This document shows positions 8,727 through 16,298 of a DNA stretch of 62,426 bases, in pieces. The position numbers were made by a program, and so were the translations under genes. The stretch is from Pirellulales bacterium (GTDB taxonomy: Bacteria > Planctomycetota > Planctomycetia > Pirellulales > JAICIG01): positions 1 to 62,426 of the forward strand of contig JAICLL010000014.1 of NCBI GenBank assembly GCA_025927475.1, written 5' to 3'. The stretch's first letter is position 1. Every line of letters begins with the position of its first letter. The notes below the pieces were generated by a model. It made no database searches, had not been told where the DNA came from, and saw only the letters and a list, made by a program, of their open reading frames with translations.

Positions 8727-8946
8727 GCGAAGCCGTCGGTGCTGGAGAAGGCCGAGCGCCGATTGGTGCGCCATGCGCCCAAGAACCGGACACGGAGACG
8801 CGGAGCATGCGAGGCGGTTAGGCGCCTCTGGCTTCGCGTTTTGCCGCTTTTTACATGGCATCGCCGAACGCGGTTTGTTATGCTGACTTAAGATGGCGCA
8901 ACCGCGCAGCACCGCGTCAGCCGCCCGTTTTTGACGTTGCAACAGC
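8727..8946. other. Spacer with no recognised gene
   Basis: About 220 bases follow the small lipoprotein gene. I see no gene with a credible start and no terminator with a T-run. Confidence 0.4.
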
Positions 8947-9054
8947 ATGGCACTCTCCACCGTCCCCGACCGGTTTCAACCGGCCAAGGAGCGATTCGAG
9001 CACTTGGTCGAGCAGTGGAAGCGATTCTTTCTGCATTGTGTGGCAGCGGTTTGA
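8947..9054 (+). CDS. Possible 35-residue small protein upstream of pyrD
   Basis: An ATG at 8947 opens a short frame. Its translation is amphipathic and rich in charged and aromatic residues (PAKERFEHLVEQWKRFF) and reads more like a real protein than the neighbouring random frames. There is no clear Shine-Dalgarno site. It ends 39 bases before pyrD in the same direction and could be a leader peptide, a small protein or a gene remnant. The call is tentative. Confidence 0.25.
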   Translation: MALSTVPDRFQPAKERFEHLVEQWKRFFLHCVAAV

Positions 9055-9093
9055 CAGGCCATCAACCGTAATTTGCATCGTCGAGCAATCACA

Positions 9094-10080
9094 ATGCCCG
9101 ATCTTTCCATCGAACTAGGCCGATTGCGTCTCTCGAACCCGATCATGGTGGCGTCGGGCACGTTCGGCTACGCGCGCGAGATGCAAGGGTTGGTCGAGCT
9201 GCGGCGGTTGGGCGCCATCCTGCCCAAAACAATTACCAAAGAACCGCGGCTGGGCAATGCGCCATGGCGAACGGTCGAAACCGCCGCCGGCATGCTGAAC
9301 TCGATCGGGCTGGATAACGACGGCATCAATGGCTTTCTCGAACACCATTTGCCTTATCTACGCTCGCTAGGCACGCCGATTGTCGTCAGCATCGCTGGTC
9401 GCAGCCAAGAGGAATTCATCGAGCTGGCCCAGCGGCTCGACGGGCAGCCGGGCGTGGCGGCCGTCGAACTGAATATCTCTTGCCCGAATGTCAGTGGGGG
9501 AGTCGACTTCGGCACTGATCGGCAGCTTTGCCGCGGCGTGGTGGCCGGCGTGCGAGAGAGTTGCTCGTTGCCGGTGATTGCCAAGCTCACGCCCAACGTC
9601 ACCGACATTGCCGCGCTGGCCAAGGCTGCCGAAGAAGGCGGGGCCGATGCCATCTCGCTCATCAACACTTGCCTGGGCATGGCGGTCGATTGGCGGCGGC
9701 GGCGGCCCTTATTGGGCAATGTTCTCGGTGGTTTAAGCGGTCCGGCCATCAAGCCCATTGCCCTGCGTGCGGTCTACCAGGTGAGTCGGGCGGTGCGGAC
9801 GCCGGTGATCGGCATCGGCGGCATCGCCACGCTCGACGACGTGATGGAATTTCTGGTCACCGGCGCGTCGGCAGTGCAGCTCGGCACGGTAAACTATTAC
9901 CGCCCCACCGCCTCGATGGAAATTCTCGACGCACTGCCCGCGGCCTTGGACGAACTGGGCGCCGCCTCGGTTCGTGACATCGTTGGCACGTTAGGAGGCG
10001 CTAGGGGCCTGGGGCTAGGGACTAGGGACTTACGAATCGGAACCGAAGAACAAACCACCAGCCCCTTCCCCGAATCCTGA
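9094..10080 (+). CDS. pyrD: Dihydroorotate dehydrogenase, class 1 (1B-like)
   Basis: This 328-residue FMN enzyme oxidises dihydroorotate to orotate in pyrimidine synthesis. Typical elements are ASGTFGYA, the GMLNSIGLDN substrate loop, the catalytic Cys130 in NISCPNVSGG, a TPNVTDI block and the phosphate-binding GIGGIATLDD. Cys rather than Ser as catalytic base marks a cytosolic class 1 enzyme; the NAD-dependent 1B subtype would need a PyrK partner, which is not here. The conserved fold ends near DIVGTLGGA. The last 25 or so residues are encoded by simple repetitive DNA that also supplies the stop codon. ATG 9094 was chosen because it starts the conserved domain. Confidence 0.93.
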   Translation: MPDLSIELGRLRLSNPIMVASGTFGYAREMQGLVELRRLGAILPKTITKEPRLGNAPWRTVETAAGMLNSIGLDNDGINGFLEHHLPYLRSLGTPIVVSIAGRSQEEFIELAQRLDGQPGVAAVELNISCPNVSGGVDFGTDRQLCRGVVAGVRESCSLPVIAKLTPNVTDIAALAKAAEEGGADAISLINTCLGMAVDWRRRRPLLGNVLGGLSGPAIKPIALRAVYQVSRAVRTPVIGIGGIATLDDVMEFLVTGASAVQLGTVNYYRPTASMEILDALPAALDELGAASVRDIVGTLGGARGLGLGTRDLRIGTEEQTTSPFPES

Positions 10081-10100
10081 ATCCCGAATCCTGAATCCTG
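10001..10100 (+). repeat. Simple-sequence repeats at the pyrD 3' end
   Basis: Two short-period tracts lie here: CTAGGG-type units at 10001-10030 and GAATCCTGAATCCC-type units at 10072-10100. The first encodes the non-conserved PyrD tail, and the pyrD TGA stop (10078-10080) falls inside the second. Comparable AATCCCC-type DNA lies before the second VWA gene (29990-30032). Confidence 0.7.
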
Positions 10101-10110
10101 CCCTCTGCTC

Positions 10111-11073
10111 ATGCGCGTTCTCTCCGGCATCCAACCGACCGGCCGTTTCCACTGGGGAAACTACTTCGGCGCGATTCGGCAATACATCGATCTGCAAAAC
10201 GACAATGAAGCGTATTACTTCATCGCCAATCTGCACGCGCTGACCACCGTTCGCGATGCCAAGCTGCTGGCGCAAAACACGCATGACGCCGCCCTCGATT
10301 TGCTGGCCTTGGGTCTTGATCCGCGGCGGGCGACGCTGTTTGTGCAGTCCGACGTGCCCGAGGTCAGCGAACTGTGTTGGTTGCTGATGACCGGCGCCCC
10401 GCTGGGCTTGCTCGAGCGGTGCCATGCTTACAAAGACAAAAAGGCCAAAGGCCTGACGGCCGACGCCGGGCTGTTCATGTACCCCGTGCTGATGTCCGCC
10501 GACATTCTGATTTACGACGCCGACATTGTGCCTGTGGGTGAAGACCAGATGCAGCACATCGAGGTCTGCCGCGACCTGGCCGGCAGCTTTAACCATCAAT
10601 ATGGAGAGACGTTTGTCTTGCCCAAGGGCAAGGTGCTGCCCGGGGCCGCCAAGGTGCCCGGCACCGACGGCGAAAAAATGTCAAAGAGCTACAACAACAC
10701 GCTGGAGCTGTTCGAGGAACCGAAGGCGTTGCGCAAGAAGATCATGCGGATCGTCACCGATTCGCGGCCCATGGAGCAGCCGAAAGAACCCGAGGGCGAC
10801 CATCTGTTTGAGCTTTACTCGCTGTTTGCCAGCGAGACCGAGCGCAACGAAATGGCGGCCCTTTATCGCCGCGGCGGCTTCGGCTATGGCGAGATCAAGC
10901 AGGCCCTGGCCGAAGTGGCCGAGCGGTTTCTGGCCGAACCACGCCGCCGCCGGGCGGAGCTGGCCTCGCATCCCGACGAGGTGCGCGGCATCTTAGCCGA
11001 CGGCGCCGCCCGTGCCCGCAAAAAAGCCGGCGAAGTTTTGCTCCGCGCCCAACGCGCCTGCGGCGTGAAGTAG
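10111..11073 (+). CDS. trpS: Tryptophan--tRNA ligase
   Basis: This 320-residue class I aminoacyl-tRNA synthetase charges tRNA-Trp. The HIGH-type motif is HWGN (residues 14-17) after SGIQPTGRF, and the KMSKS motif is intact in [11 protein letters not shown] at about residue 190. [10 protein letters not shown] block, which contributes to tryptophan and ATP binding, is also present. The length is normal. The gene follows pyrD by 30 bases of repeat sequence, probably incidentally. Its TAG stop is part of a GTAG-headed palindrome. Confidence 0.96.
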   Translation: MRVLSGIQPTGRFHWGNYFGAIRQYIDLQNDNEAYYFIANLHALTTVRDAKLLAQNTHDAALDLLALGLDPRRATLFVQSDVPEVSELCWLLMTGAPLGLLERCHAYKDKKAKGLTADAGLFMYPVLMSADILIYDADIVPVGEDQMQHIEVCRDLAGSFNHQYGETFVLPKGKVLPGAAKVPGTDGEKMSKSYNNTLELFEEPKALRKKIMRIVTDSRPMEQPKEPEGDHLFELYSLFASETERNEMAALYRRGGFGYGEIKQALAEVAERFLAEPRRRRAELASHPDEVRGILADGAARARKKAGEVLLRAQRACGVK

Positions 11074-11093
11074 GTCAGGCTTTCAGCCTGACA
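11070..11093 (+). repeat. GTAG-headed palindromic repeat (GTAGGTCAGG family)
   Basis: GTAG overlaps the stem GTCAGGCT, which pairs with AGCCTGAC around a TTC loop. The trpS stop codon is the TAG of the head. A degenerate reverse copy ends the glgB gene near 61668-61687. Confidence 0.7.
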
Positions 11094-11389
11094 GGGCGCG
11101 ATTTGCCACTTCGGCAGCGCGCTGCCGATCGGCCTCTCTTTTGGCTTGGTGGCTGGGGCAGAGTGCAACGACGTCCCGGCGGTTGCGTCGAGCTTGGGCC
11201 GACTGTCACAAGCCTCGCTGGCCGTTGCCGGCATGACCGATCGGGCACTTCGGCAGCGCGCTGCCGATCACCCCCCATATGACGCCCTCAGCCTCGCGGT
11301 GCCCCCTTTTGAGCGGCGGCCGAGGTTTTTCGGGCCCGCGCCGCAACGAACTTTCCGTTGTGAACCGTTCGCGGTTGGCACGCACTCGT

Positions 11390-11414
11390 TCAACTGTTAA
11401 CCGTTAACAGTTGA
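11390..11414. repeat. Perfect palindrome A (12-bp arms)
   Basis: The arms TCAACTGTTAAC (11390-11401) and GTTAACAGTTGA (11403-11414) flank a single C. It closely resembles palindrome B, 80 bases downstream. No T-run follows. Confidence 0.85.
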
Positions 11415-11494
11415 CCGTCGGTGATTGCGGAACCCAATCGAATGCGCAAAGTGCCAGCCGCGCTCCGAAGCGGGCAGGTGAGTGCTCCGGAGGA

Positions 11495-11519
11495 CCAACT
11501 GGTAACGGTTACCAGTTGG
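11495..11519. repeat. Perfect palindrome B (12-bp arms)
   Basis: The arms CCAACTGGTAAC (11495-11506) and GTTACCAGTTGG (11508-11519) flank a single G. Each arm differs from palindrome A at only two positions, and both arms changed together, so symmetry is preserved. Confidence 0.85.
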
Positions 11520-11706
11520 GCCGTCTCGACATGTGCTCTTCCGCACGCGGCTTCGCGCGCAAAAGCTGATGTGCCGCCTAGCCTGTCGGCGATGCGCCAA
11601 TTGACTCGACCGCAACGCGAGTCGAGAATGGCAAGGAGACCATCATTCAGAAACACGGCGAGGATCGATCACGAACTGGGAAGAACGTATTCAGATTGAC
11701 CCGCGC

Positions 11707-11931
11707 GTGCTGGTTGGCAAACCCGTGGTCAAAGGAACGCGGTTGGCGGTCGAGTTCCTCCTCGACCTGCCCGCCAACGGGTGGTCGGAACAGCAACTCA
11801 TCGACAACTATCCGAGAATCACGGCGGACGACCTTCATGCCTGCCTTCATTACGCCGTGCAGGTATTAAAGTCCGAGCGAGTTTATCTGACGCCGGCCGC
11901 TGCCCATGGTCTGAGTATTAGCACAACATGA
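11707..11931 (+). CDS. DUF433 protein with a damaged or non-canonical start
   Basis: The family core is clear: VGKPVVKGTRLAVEFLLDL, NGWSEQQLIDNYPRI and VLKSERV. DUF433 proteins are small winged-helix-like proteins often paired with DUF5615 PIN-like toxins, but no partner is present here. The in-frame DNA upstream still encodes the family N-terminus (TNWEERIQIDPR). Where the ATG is expected, at 11668, the codon is ATC, with GAGG seven bases before it. Either ATC is used as a rare start, or translation begins at the GTG at 11707 (the boundary given), losing 13 residues, or the gene is decaying. Confidence 0.7.
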   Translation: MLVGKPVVKGTRLAVEFLLDLPANGWSEQQLIDNYPRITADDLHACLHYAVQVLKSERVYLTPAAAHGLSISTT

Positions 11932-11974
11932 AACTCGCCCCCCTCCGTCATTCTTTAATACGGCCGAGGAACGG

Positions 11975-13732
11975 ATGAAGCTCGTCTTCTTGCACGGAAT
12001 TGGCGATGGCGATGTCAAAAGTGCTTGGTGCCGTGCACTCTGCGATGGCCTTTCTGAAATGGCGTATCCGCGCGTCGACTTCGATGATGTGATCGCACCT
12101 CACTACGCGCCGCTTCTCCGCGAAGATACGTCGCCGCCTTGCTCACTGCCTGAACCAGGGGTGCGCCGGCTTACCGCGGCCCAGGCTGCGCACGAACCCT
12201 GGGAATACGAGTGTCGGCAAGCCGCGATGGAGAGATTGCTCGAAGTGCCTGGCGGCAGCGTTACTACAGTCGGTTTTCCTGAGTCGCTTGCGGAGTGCGC
12301 GCGAAGCGTGCCAGTTTTTGAGGTTGCACAAGCGCGGAATTGCCTTAGCAACGAAGGTCGTCGCGGGTCGGTACTGCAAACGATCCTCAAGGAATTGCCG
12401 CAGGCGGGCGAAGTGGTGATCGTGGCGCACGGTTTAGGCTCGCTGGTCGCCATCAACCTTCTCGACTATCTGCCGCAAGAGCTGGTCGTTCACCGCCTGG
12501 TCACGATAGGCAGCCCCATCGGCCACCTTGTGATGCACGGTAAAAAGAACCCTCTGCTTAAGGCGTTTCCATTGACGCGGGTTAAGACATGGGCGAATTT
12601 TTGGTCGCTCAGCGATCCAGTACCTTACGGCAGAGGCATTGCACATCTCTTCGCGCACGCGCTCGATGTGCGGGTGGAGCTAGGGATGTGTGAGCACGCG
12701 GGCGAACCATATTTGCGCAGTCCGCTCGTCGCCAAGGCCATCGGCGACGCACTGTTCGGGTCGCTCCGCCGCGAGGTCGCGACAATCAACGCCGCCGTTG
12801 ACGTGCCGCTGGACGATCAAGAAAAGATCATCCTTGCGGCGCTGGCTTATGGCCATTTCCTTGGTGACGAGATCACCGACGTAGGAAAGCAGAAAAGATT
12901 TCGGGCCGCGCTCCATGAGGTACAGCAATCGCTCATTTCGGATCTCGCCGAACAATGCGCCAGCGATCAACGGACGATGCCGGCCCGTTTACGCGAGCTG
13001 GCGGACGGGCGCCGACCAGAACTTGGAGAACTATTTGATTTGGGCAAGTGCATAACGGTCTTGCTCGAGATAGTGAGCAAGAACATCATCCATCCTTATG
13101 AGATTGACGTCTCGGTTGATGCGCGACAACACGCACTGGCGAGGTTGGCAAGTGCTTTGAATTTCCCCGAGCGCGTTGGAACAACAATCTTCGCAGCTCT
13201 CAATGATGCACGGCGCGAGGTCAAGGTAAAAGCGGAGTTGAAACTGAAGCCCCTAATTGGGCTAGCGGCCGTCGGCGGTGGACTGCTGCTAGCCGGTCCC
13301 ATCGGCCTGATGATGGTTGCACCGGCGGGGCTTGCCGGCGGAGCGGCGGTTGTTTCAGCGCTCGCGGCGTTCGGCCCCGGGGGAATGATCGGCGGTCTTG
13401 TGGCGGCGGGAGGGCTCATGGCCGCTGGGGGCGGCGTGACAGGTGCCGCCGTTAAGATGCTTGCTTCGGCCCCCGAGGCATTAATCCAAGACACGCTGGC
13501 GCGGCTTTTGGCGACCGCAATCGCCCGCCACAAACTTCGGGAGCCGCGCGACGACCGAATTTGGTTTGTGCTGTGCGAGTTTGAGTCACAAATCGCCAGA
13601 GAGCAACACCGCGTTGAACCTTTAAGCGACCCCGACGCGCCATCCTGCCGCGCGCATCGCCGAAAAGCTCAAGCTGTCCGGCAGGCACTCGAGTGCATGA
13701 TTAAAATCGGACTCGGCCCGCCTCATCTTTGA
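11975..13732 (+). CDS. Alpha/beta-hydrolase-like protein lacking the nucleophile Ser, with glycine-rich membrane domain
   Basis: The first 255 residues resemble an alpha/beta hydrolase. There is an oxyanion-type HG (7-8), a strand plus nucleophile elbow VVIVAHGLGS (147-156), and the candidate triad members Asp214 (SLSDPVPYG) and His241 (CEHAGEPYL). The elbow should read GHSxG, but the nucleophile position is Gly153 (codon GGT at 12431-12433). The fold may therefore be catalytically dead or re-purposed. A mostly helical middle region (270-425) follows. Residues about 426-500 are a hydrophobic, glycine-zipper-like segment that probably inserts in a membrane. The region looks accessory and faces a coiled-coil protein gene tail to tail. 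The function is unknown. Confidence 0.75.
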   Translation: MKLVFLHGIGDGDVKSAWCRALCDGLSEMAYPRVDFDDVIAPHYAPLLREDTSPPCSLPEPGVRRLTAAQAAHEPWEYECRQAAMERLLEVPGGSVTTVGFPESLAECARSVPVFEVAQARNCLSNEGRRGSVLQTILKELPQAGEVVIVAHGLGSLVAINLLDYLPQELVVHRLVTIGSPIGHLVMHGKKNPLLKAFPLTRVKTWANFWSLSDPVPYGRGIAHLFAHALDVRVELGMCEHAGEPYLRSPLVAKAIGDALFGSLRREVATINAAVDVPLDDQEKIILAALAYGHFLGDEITDVGKQKRFRAALHEVQQSLISDLAEQCASDQRTMPARLRELADGRRPELGELFDLGKCITVLLEIVSKNIIHPYEIDVSVDARQHALARLASALNFPERVGTTIFAALNDARREVKVKAELKLKPLIGLAAVGGGLLLAGPIGLMMVAPAGLAGGAAVVSALAAFGPGGMIGGLVAAGGLMAAGGGVTGAAVKMLASAPEALIQDTLARLLATAIARHKLREPRDDRIWFVLCEFESQIAREQHRVEPLSDPDAPSCRAHRRKAQAVRQALECMIKIGLGPPHL

Positions 13733-13751
13733 ATCGGCGGCTGCACTCGGT

Positions 13752-14438
13752 TTACTCCTCCGAGCCATCGTCGTCAGTCATAATTGCGTCGATTAACTGG
13801 TTCATTGCCTCACAAAGATACTCGTCGGGAATGGAGTCATCGAGACCGAATTTGCGCGCCATGTTGCGCAATTCCTCGATGGGGATCATTCCATCTTTTG
13901 GCGGTCGAGCTTCGCCCTTGCTGATCTCGCCGTTGAAGGAAACGCGCGATGCCGGCAGGGCGAGCCTTTCACCAGTGCCGAGCAATCGCAGCGAGCCATC
14001 CTCGCTCTGCTGGATGAAGTTCTCAACATTCATTTTGTTAACCTGGTGATCGAAGCTCGCCTTTGCTTGTGCGAGTAGTTCACGCAGCTTCGCCGTAAGC
14101 TCTTCGTTCTCCTTCCGGAAATCTTCGGCCACTTGCCTCCAAACGCGCGCTATCGCGCGTTGTTCTTGCTCATCAGCTTCCGTCACCGACTCGCGCGCCT
14201 TGTGCTCGGCATCGGCCGCGTTTGTTTCTGCCGCTCTCTGCCTGCTCTGGCGAACCGCGAACCATTCCCGAAAGGCTTTTTCAATGTCCTCCATGACTTG
14301 CTCAAAGATTGAGCTAACTCGCCCGCGGACCGCGGGCCAGACGTTCTTGACCACCCACGGCCACACGGATGCGACAAACAGCTTCAGAAATCGAGCGAAC
14401 ATAAGTTGCTTGGACGCGGAAAAGGTTCCAGAAACCAT
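13752..14438 (-). CDS. Hypothetical membrane-associated coiled-coil protein
   Basis: This 228-residue protein starts with a hydrophobic or amphipathic aromatic-rich segment (residues 13-40, FARFLKLFVASVWPWVVKNV). A long charged coiled coil follows (about 45-140), then an acidic C-terminal domain (about 145-228) without recognised motifs. ATG 14402 (MFARFL) is an alternative start; neither start has a strong ribosome-binding site. It converges on the hydrolase-like gene with 19 bases between them. No family is recognised. The layout (membrane anchor, coiled coil, small domain) suggests a structural or scaffold role. Confidence 0.6.
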   Translation of the reverse strand: MVSGTFSASKQLMFARFLKLFVASVWPWVVKNVWPAVRGRVSSIFEQVMEDIEKAFREWFAVRQSRQRAAETNAADAEHKARESVTEADEQEQRAIARVWRQVAEDFRKENEELTAKLRELLAQAKASFDHQVNKMNVENFIQQSEDGSLRLLGTGERLALPASRVSFNGEISKGEARPPKDGMIPIEELRNMARKFGLDDSIPDEYLCEAMNQLIDAIMTDDDGSEE

Positions 14439-14529
14439 TGATTCGCTCTGGGCCGGCTCGACGAGCGAGTGCTGGTCCGTCTCGCGGCTGCGGGAAAAGC
14501 GCGGGCTAGCGCGCGAGCGGCAGGCCGCG

Positions 14530-14742
14530 CTAGGCCGCCTGCAAGGCTTCGATGGCGTTCACGTGAATCAACGAGCAAAACACCACACGGTCGATCTCCG
14601 GGTAGGCGACGATCATTCGCGACTTGGTGACGATGACCGTTTCCGGGTGCCGTATTTGATGGACTTCGCCGTTGGAAAGCCGCAGCGCAAGCGGTTCAAA
14701 CGGCCGCCGGTTAACCCACTCCAGGATCGTTTCCATGTTCAT
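14530..14742 (-). CDS. Small hypothetical protein (planctomycete type)
   Basis: The 70-residue protein reads as a compact beta-rich domain. A leading NRRPFEPLALRLSNGEVHQIRHPE is followed by a VTKSRMIVAYP strand and a closing HVNAIEAL. Small proteins built on this pattern recur in planctomycete genomes and have no known function. ATG 14742 was chosen because it directly precedes the conserved-looking start; ATG 14736 is equally possible. No strong Shine-Dalgarno site is visible. Confidence 0.6.
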   Translation of the reverse strand: MNMETILEWVNRRPFEPLALRLSNGEVHQIRHPETVIVTKSRMIVAYPEIDRVVFCSLIHVNAIEALQAA

Positions 14743-14819
14743 ATCAACCAGTCTACCACGAGGGCCAACGCAGGACAAACGACACGCCAGCGACGCAACA
14801 CGAAAAACGAGCACGAAAA

Positions 14820-16088
14820 TCAGGACCGGATCGCATCTCGCCCTGCACCGGCCACACTGGCCAACGCTGCGGCTGGCGCTTGCCGCTCCTGGCTACGCCA
14901 GGCTGCTTGAAACGCTTTGCGATAAATCGCGTAGTTGATCGACGCCATGATCGGAAGCGAGGCGCCGCCGAGCAGCGGAATCCATTGCACCGAAAGCACG
15001 ACGAGGCATGCCAGCCGAACCAGCCATTTCGCGAGCAGGGCCGAGCCGAACGGAACGTAACGGCGCAAAGGATTCACCAACTGAAAGCGGTAGAACACGA
15101 TCGCCGGCACAACGCCCACGATGGGCACAAGCCCCAAGCCGAAGCAGATCAGCAGCGTGCGCGGCAATCGCGCCTGAACGAGTTGCACATAGACGCCGAA
15201 CTGTGCATCGTCGGCGAACGCGTCGCGACCGCAACCGTCGCAGGCCTGGTGCGGCCGGCGCTGCCTGAGGCGCGTGGCACAAGACGGGCAGCGCCCCACG
15301 GCGATCAGGTGCAGGGCGTGGTGCGTCGGGTCGGCGGGCCGGTCGGCCTTCGGCTGGCCGAGCCAATTCACCGCACACGCCTGGCGGTTTACGCCGCCGC
15401 ACGCCGGGCAGGCAACCGCGCAATGGTAAATCGCGTCACCGCACCACGCGCAGGCGATGCGCCGGCTCTCTTCCCATCGCCGAGCGGCCTGCTGCCATAC
15501 GAAAAGCAGACCAAACACCATCGCCGTGAGCAGAACCATCACGACCGGGAACACGAACAGCACCACCACGCCCAGGACGACCCAGGCATCTTCGGCCCAA
15601 CTAAAAAGCTTTTGCAGCCCTAGTGAATCGTGAGGATCCATATCGGTCAGCAGATCGCAGAGCGAGCGCCGCGCAGACGTGAAAAAGTACACCGCGCCGG
15701 CGGTCATCACCCCAAAAGAGCCCTCGGCGAGGCCCGCCTGCTGAATTTCGCGCACGATCTCGCCGTCGCGCACGCTCACCACTCCCAGGGTCGTGAGAAA
15801 GGCCATCACCGTCTTGATCGAGCGATCGAACTGATCGAGGATTTGCCTCACGTCGGAATTCTTGGTCGCCCAGCACTCAAGGCCGGAAAGCAGTCCGAGC
15901 ATGACAAGCGACGCGTTGCACACAAACCACGAGGGCGCCTCGACCCTGCTCGAAAGTCCCGCGTGAGAGACCAGCGGAATCGAATCGCCGAACCGCAACA
16001 GCAACGCCGTAACAAACGCCGGCAAGAACGCCCGCGATGGAAAAACGCCGATCGTACCCAGCGAATGGATGATCGAATGAACCGGCAT
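14820..16088 (-). CDS. DUF4126-like membrane protein with zinc-ribbon cysteine clusters
   Basis: This 422-residue protein has an N-terminal hydrophobic region (about 1-110) that resembles DUF4126, including the VFPSRAFLPAFV and LVMLGLLSGLECWA segments. A further transmembrane pair lies near 180-215. A cytosolic cysteine-rich module follows, with CAWCG, CPACGG, CPSC and CDGCGRD pairs that probably bind two zincs. Three more hydrophobic segments follow. ATG 16088 was chosen because GGTGG precedes it and DUF4126 begins there. The frame stays open upstream without recognisable sequence. It is divergent from the GYF_2 gene, with a spacer of about 210 bases. No function is known. Confidence 0.7.
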   Translation of the reverse strand: MPVHSIIHSLGTIGVFPSRAFLPAFVTALLLRFGDSIPLVSHAGLSSRVEAPSWFVCNASLVMLGLLSGLECWATKNSDVRQILDQFDRSIKTVMAFLTTLGVVSVRDGEIVREIQQAGLAEGSFGVMTAGAVYFFTSARRSLCDLLTDMDPHDSLGLQKLFSWAEDAWVVLGVVVLFVFPVVMVLLTAMVFGLLFVWQQAARRWEESRRIACAWCGDAIYHCAVACPACGGVNRQACAVNWLGQPKADRPADPTHHALHLIAVGRCPSCATRLRQRRPHQACDGCGRDAFADDAQFGVYVQLVQARLPRTLLICFGLGLVPIVGVVPAIVFYRFQLVNPLRRYVPFGSALLAKWLVRLACLVVLSVQWIPLLGGASLPIMASINYAIYRKAFQAAWRSQERQAPAAALASVAGAGRDAIRS

Positions 16089-16212
16089 ATCGCCACCATG
16101 CAGATTACGGTGAGCCGTTGGTCGCCCTGGCATTGTCATCCGGCGACCAGCGGCGTGCAAGTATTTCGCCGCCGCAGGTCGAAGATTGCGGCCCAAACGG
16201 GCCGTTATTTGT

Positions 16213-16241
16213 TTGACTGGCGACAGCCGCGGTGCGATGAT
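16213..16241 (+). promoter_or_regulatory. Putative promoter of the GYF_2 gene
   Basis: TTGACT (five of six -35 matches, 16213-16218), a 17-base spacer and GATGAT (four of six -10 matches, 16236-16241) predict a start near 16248, about 50 bases before the ATG at 16299. Confidence 0.4.
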
Positions 16242-16298
16242 ATGGGGCATTCGTTTGCCGGTCTTGACCCGTTCTCATTTCTGGTTGGAGGGAAAGCA

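Larger units (their letters stand above)
11094..11667. other. Gene-free, repeat-rich accessory spacer
   Basis: No credible gene is visible here. The spacer holds one GGTGGCTGGGGCAGA-type copy (about 11147) and two copies of CACTTCGGCAGCGCGCTGCC (about 11106 and 11248), which contain a CGGCAGC/GCTGCCG palindrome. It also holds two near-identical long palindromes (11390-11414 and 11495-11519). Confidence 0.6.
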
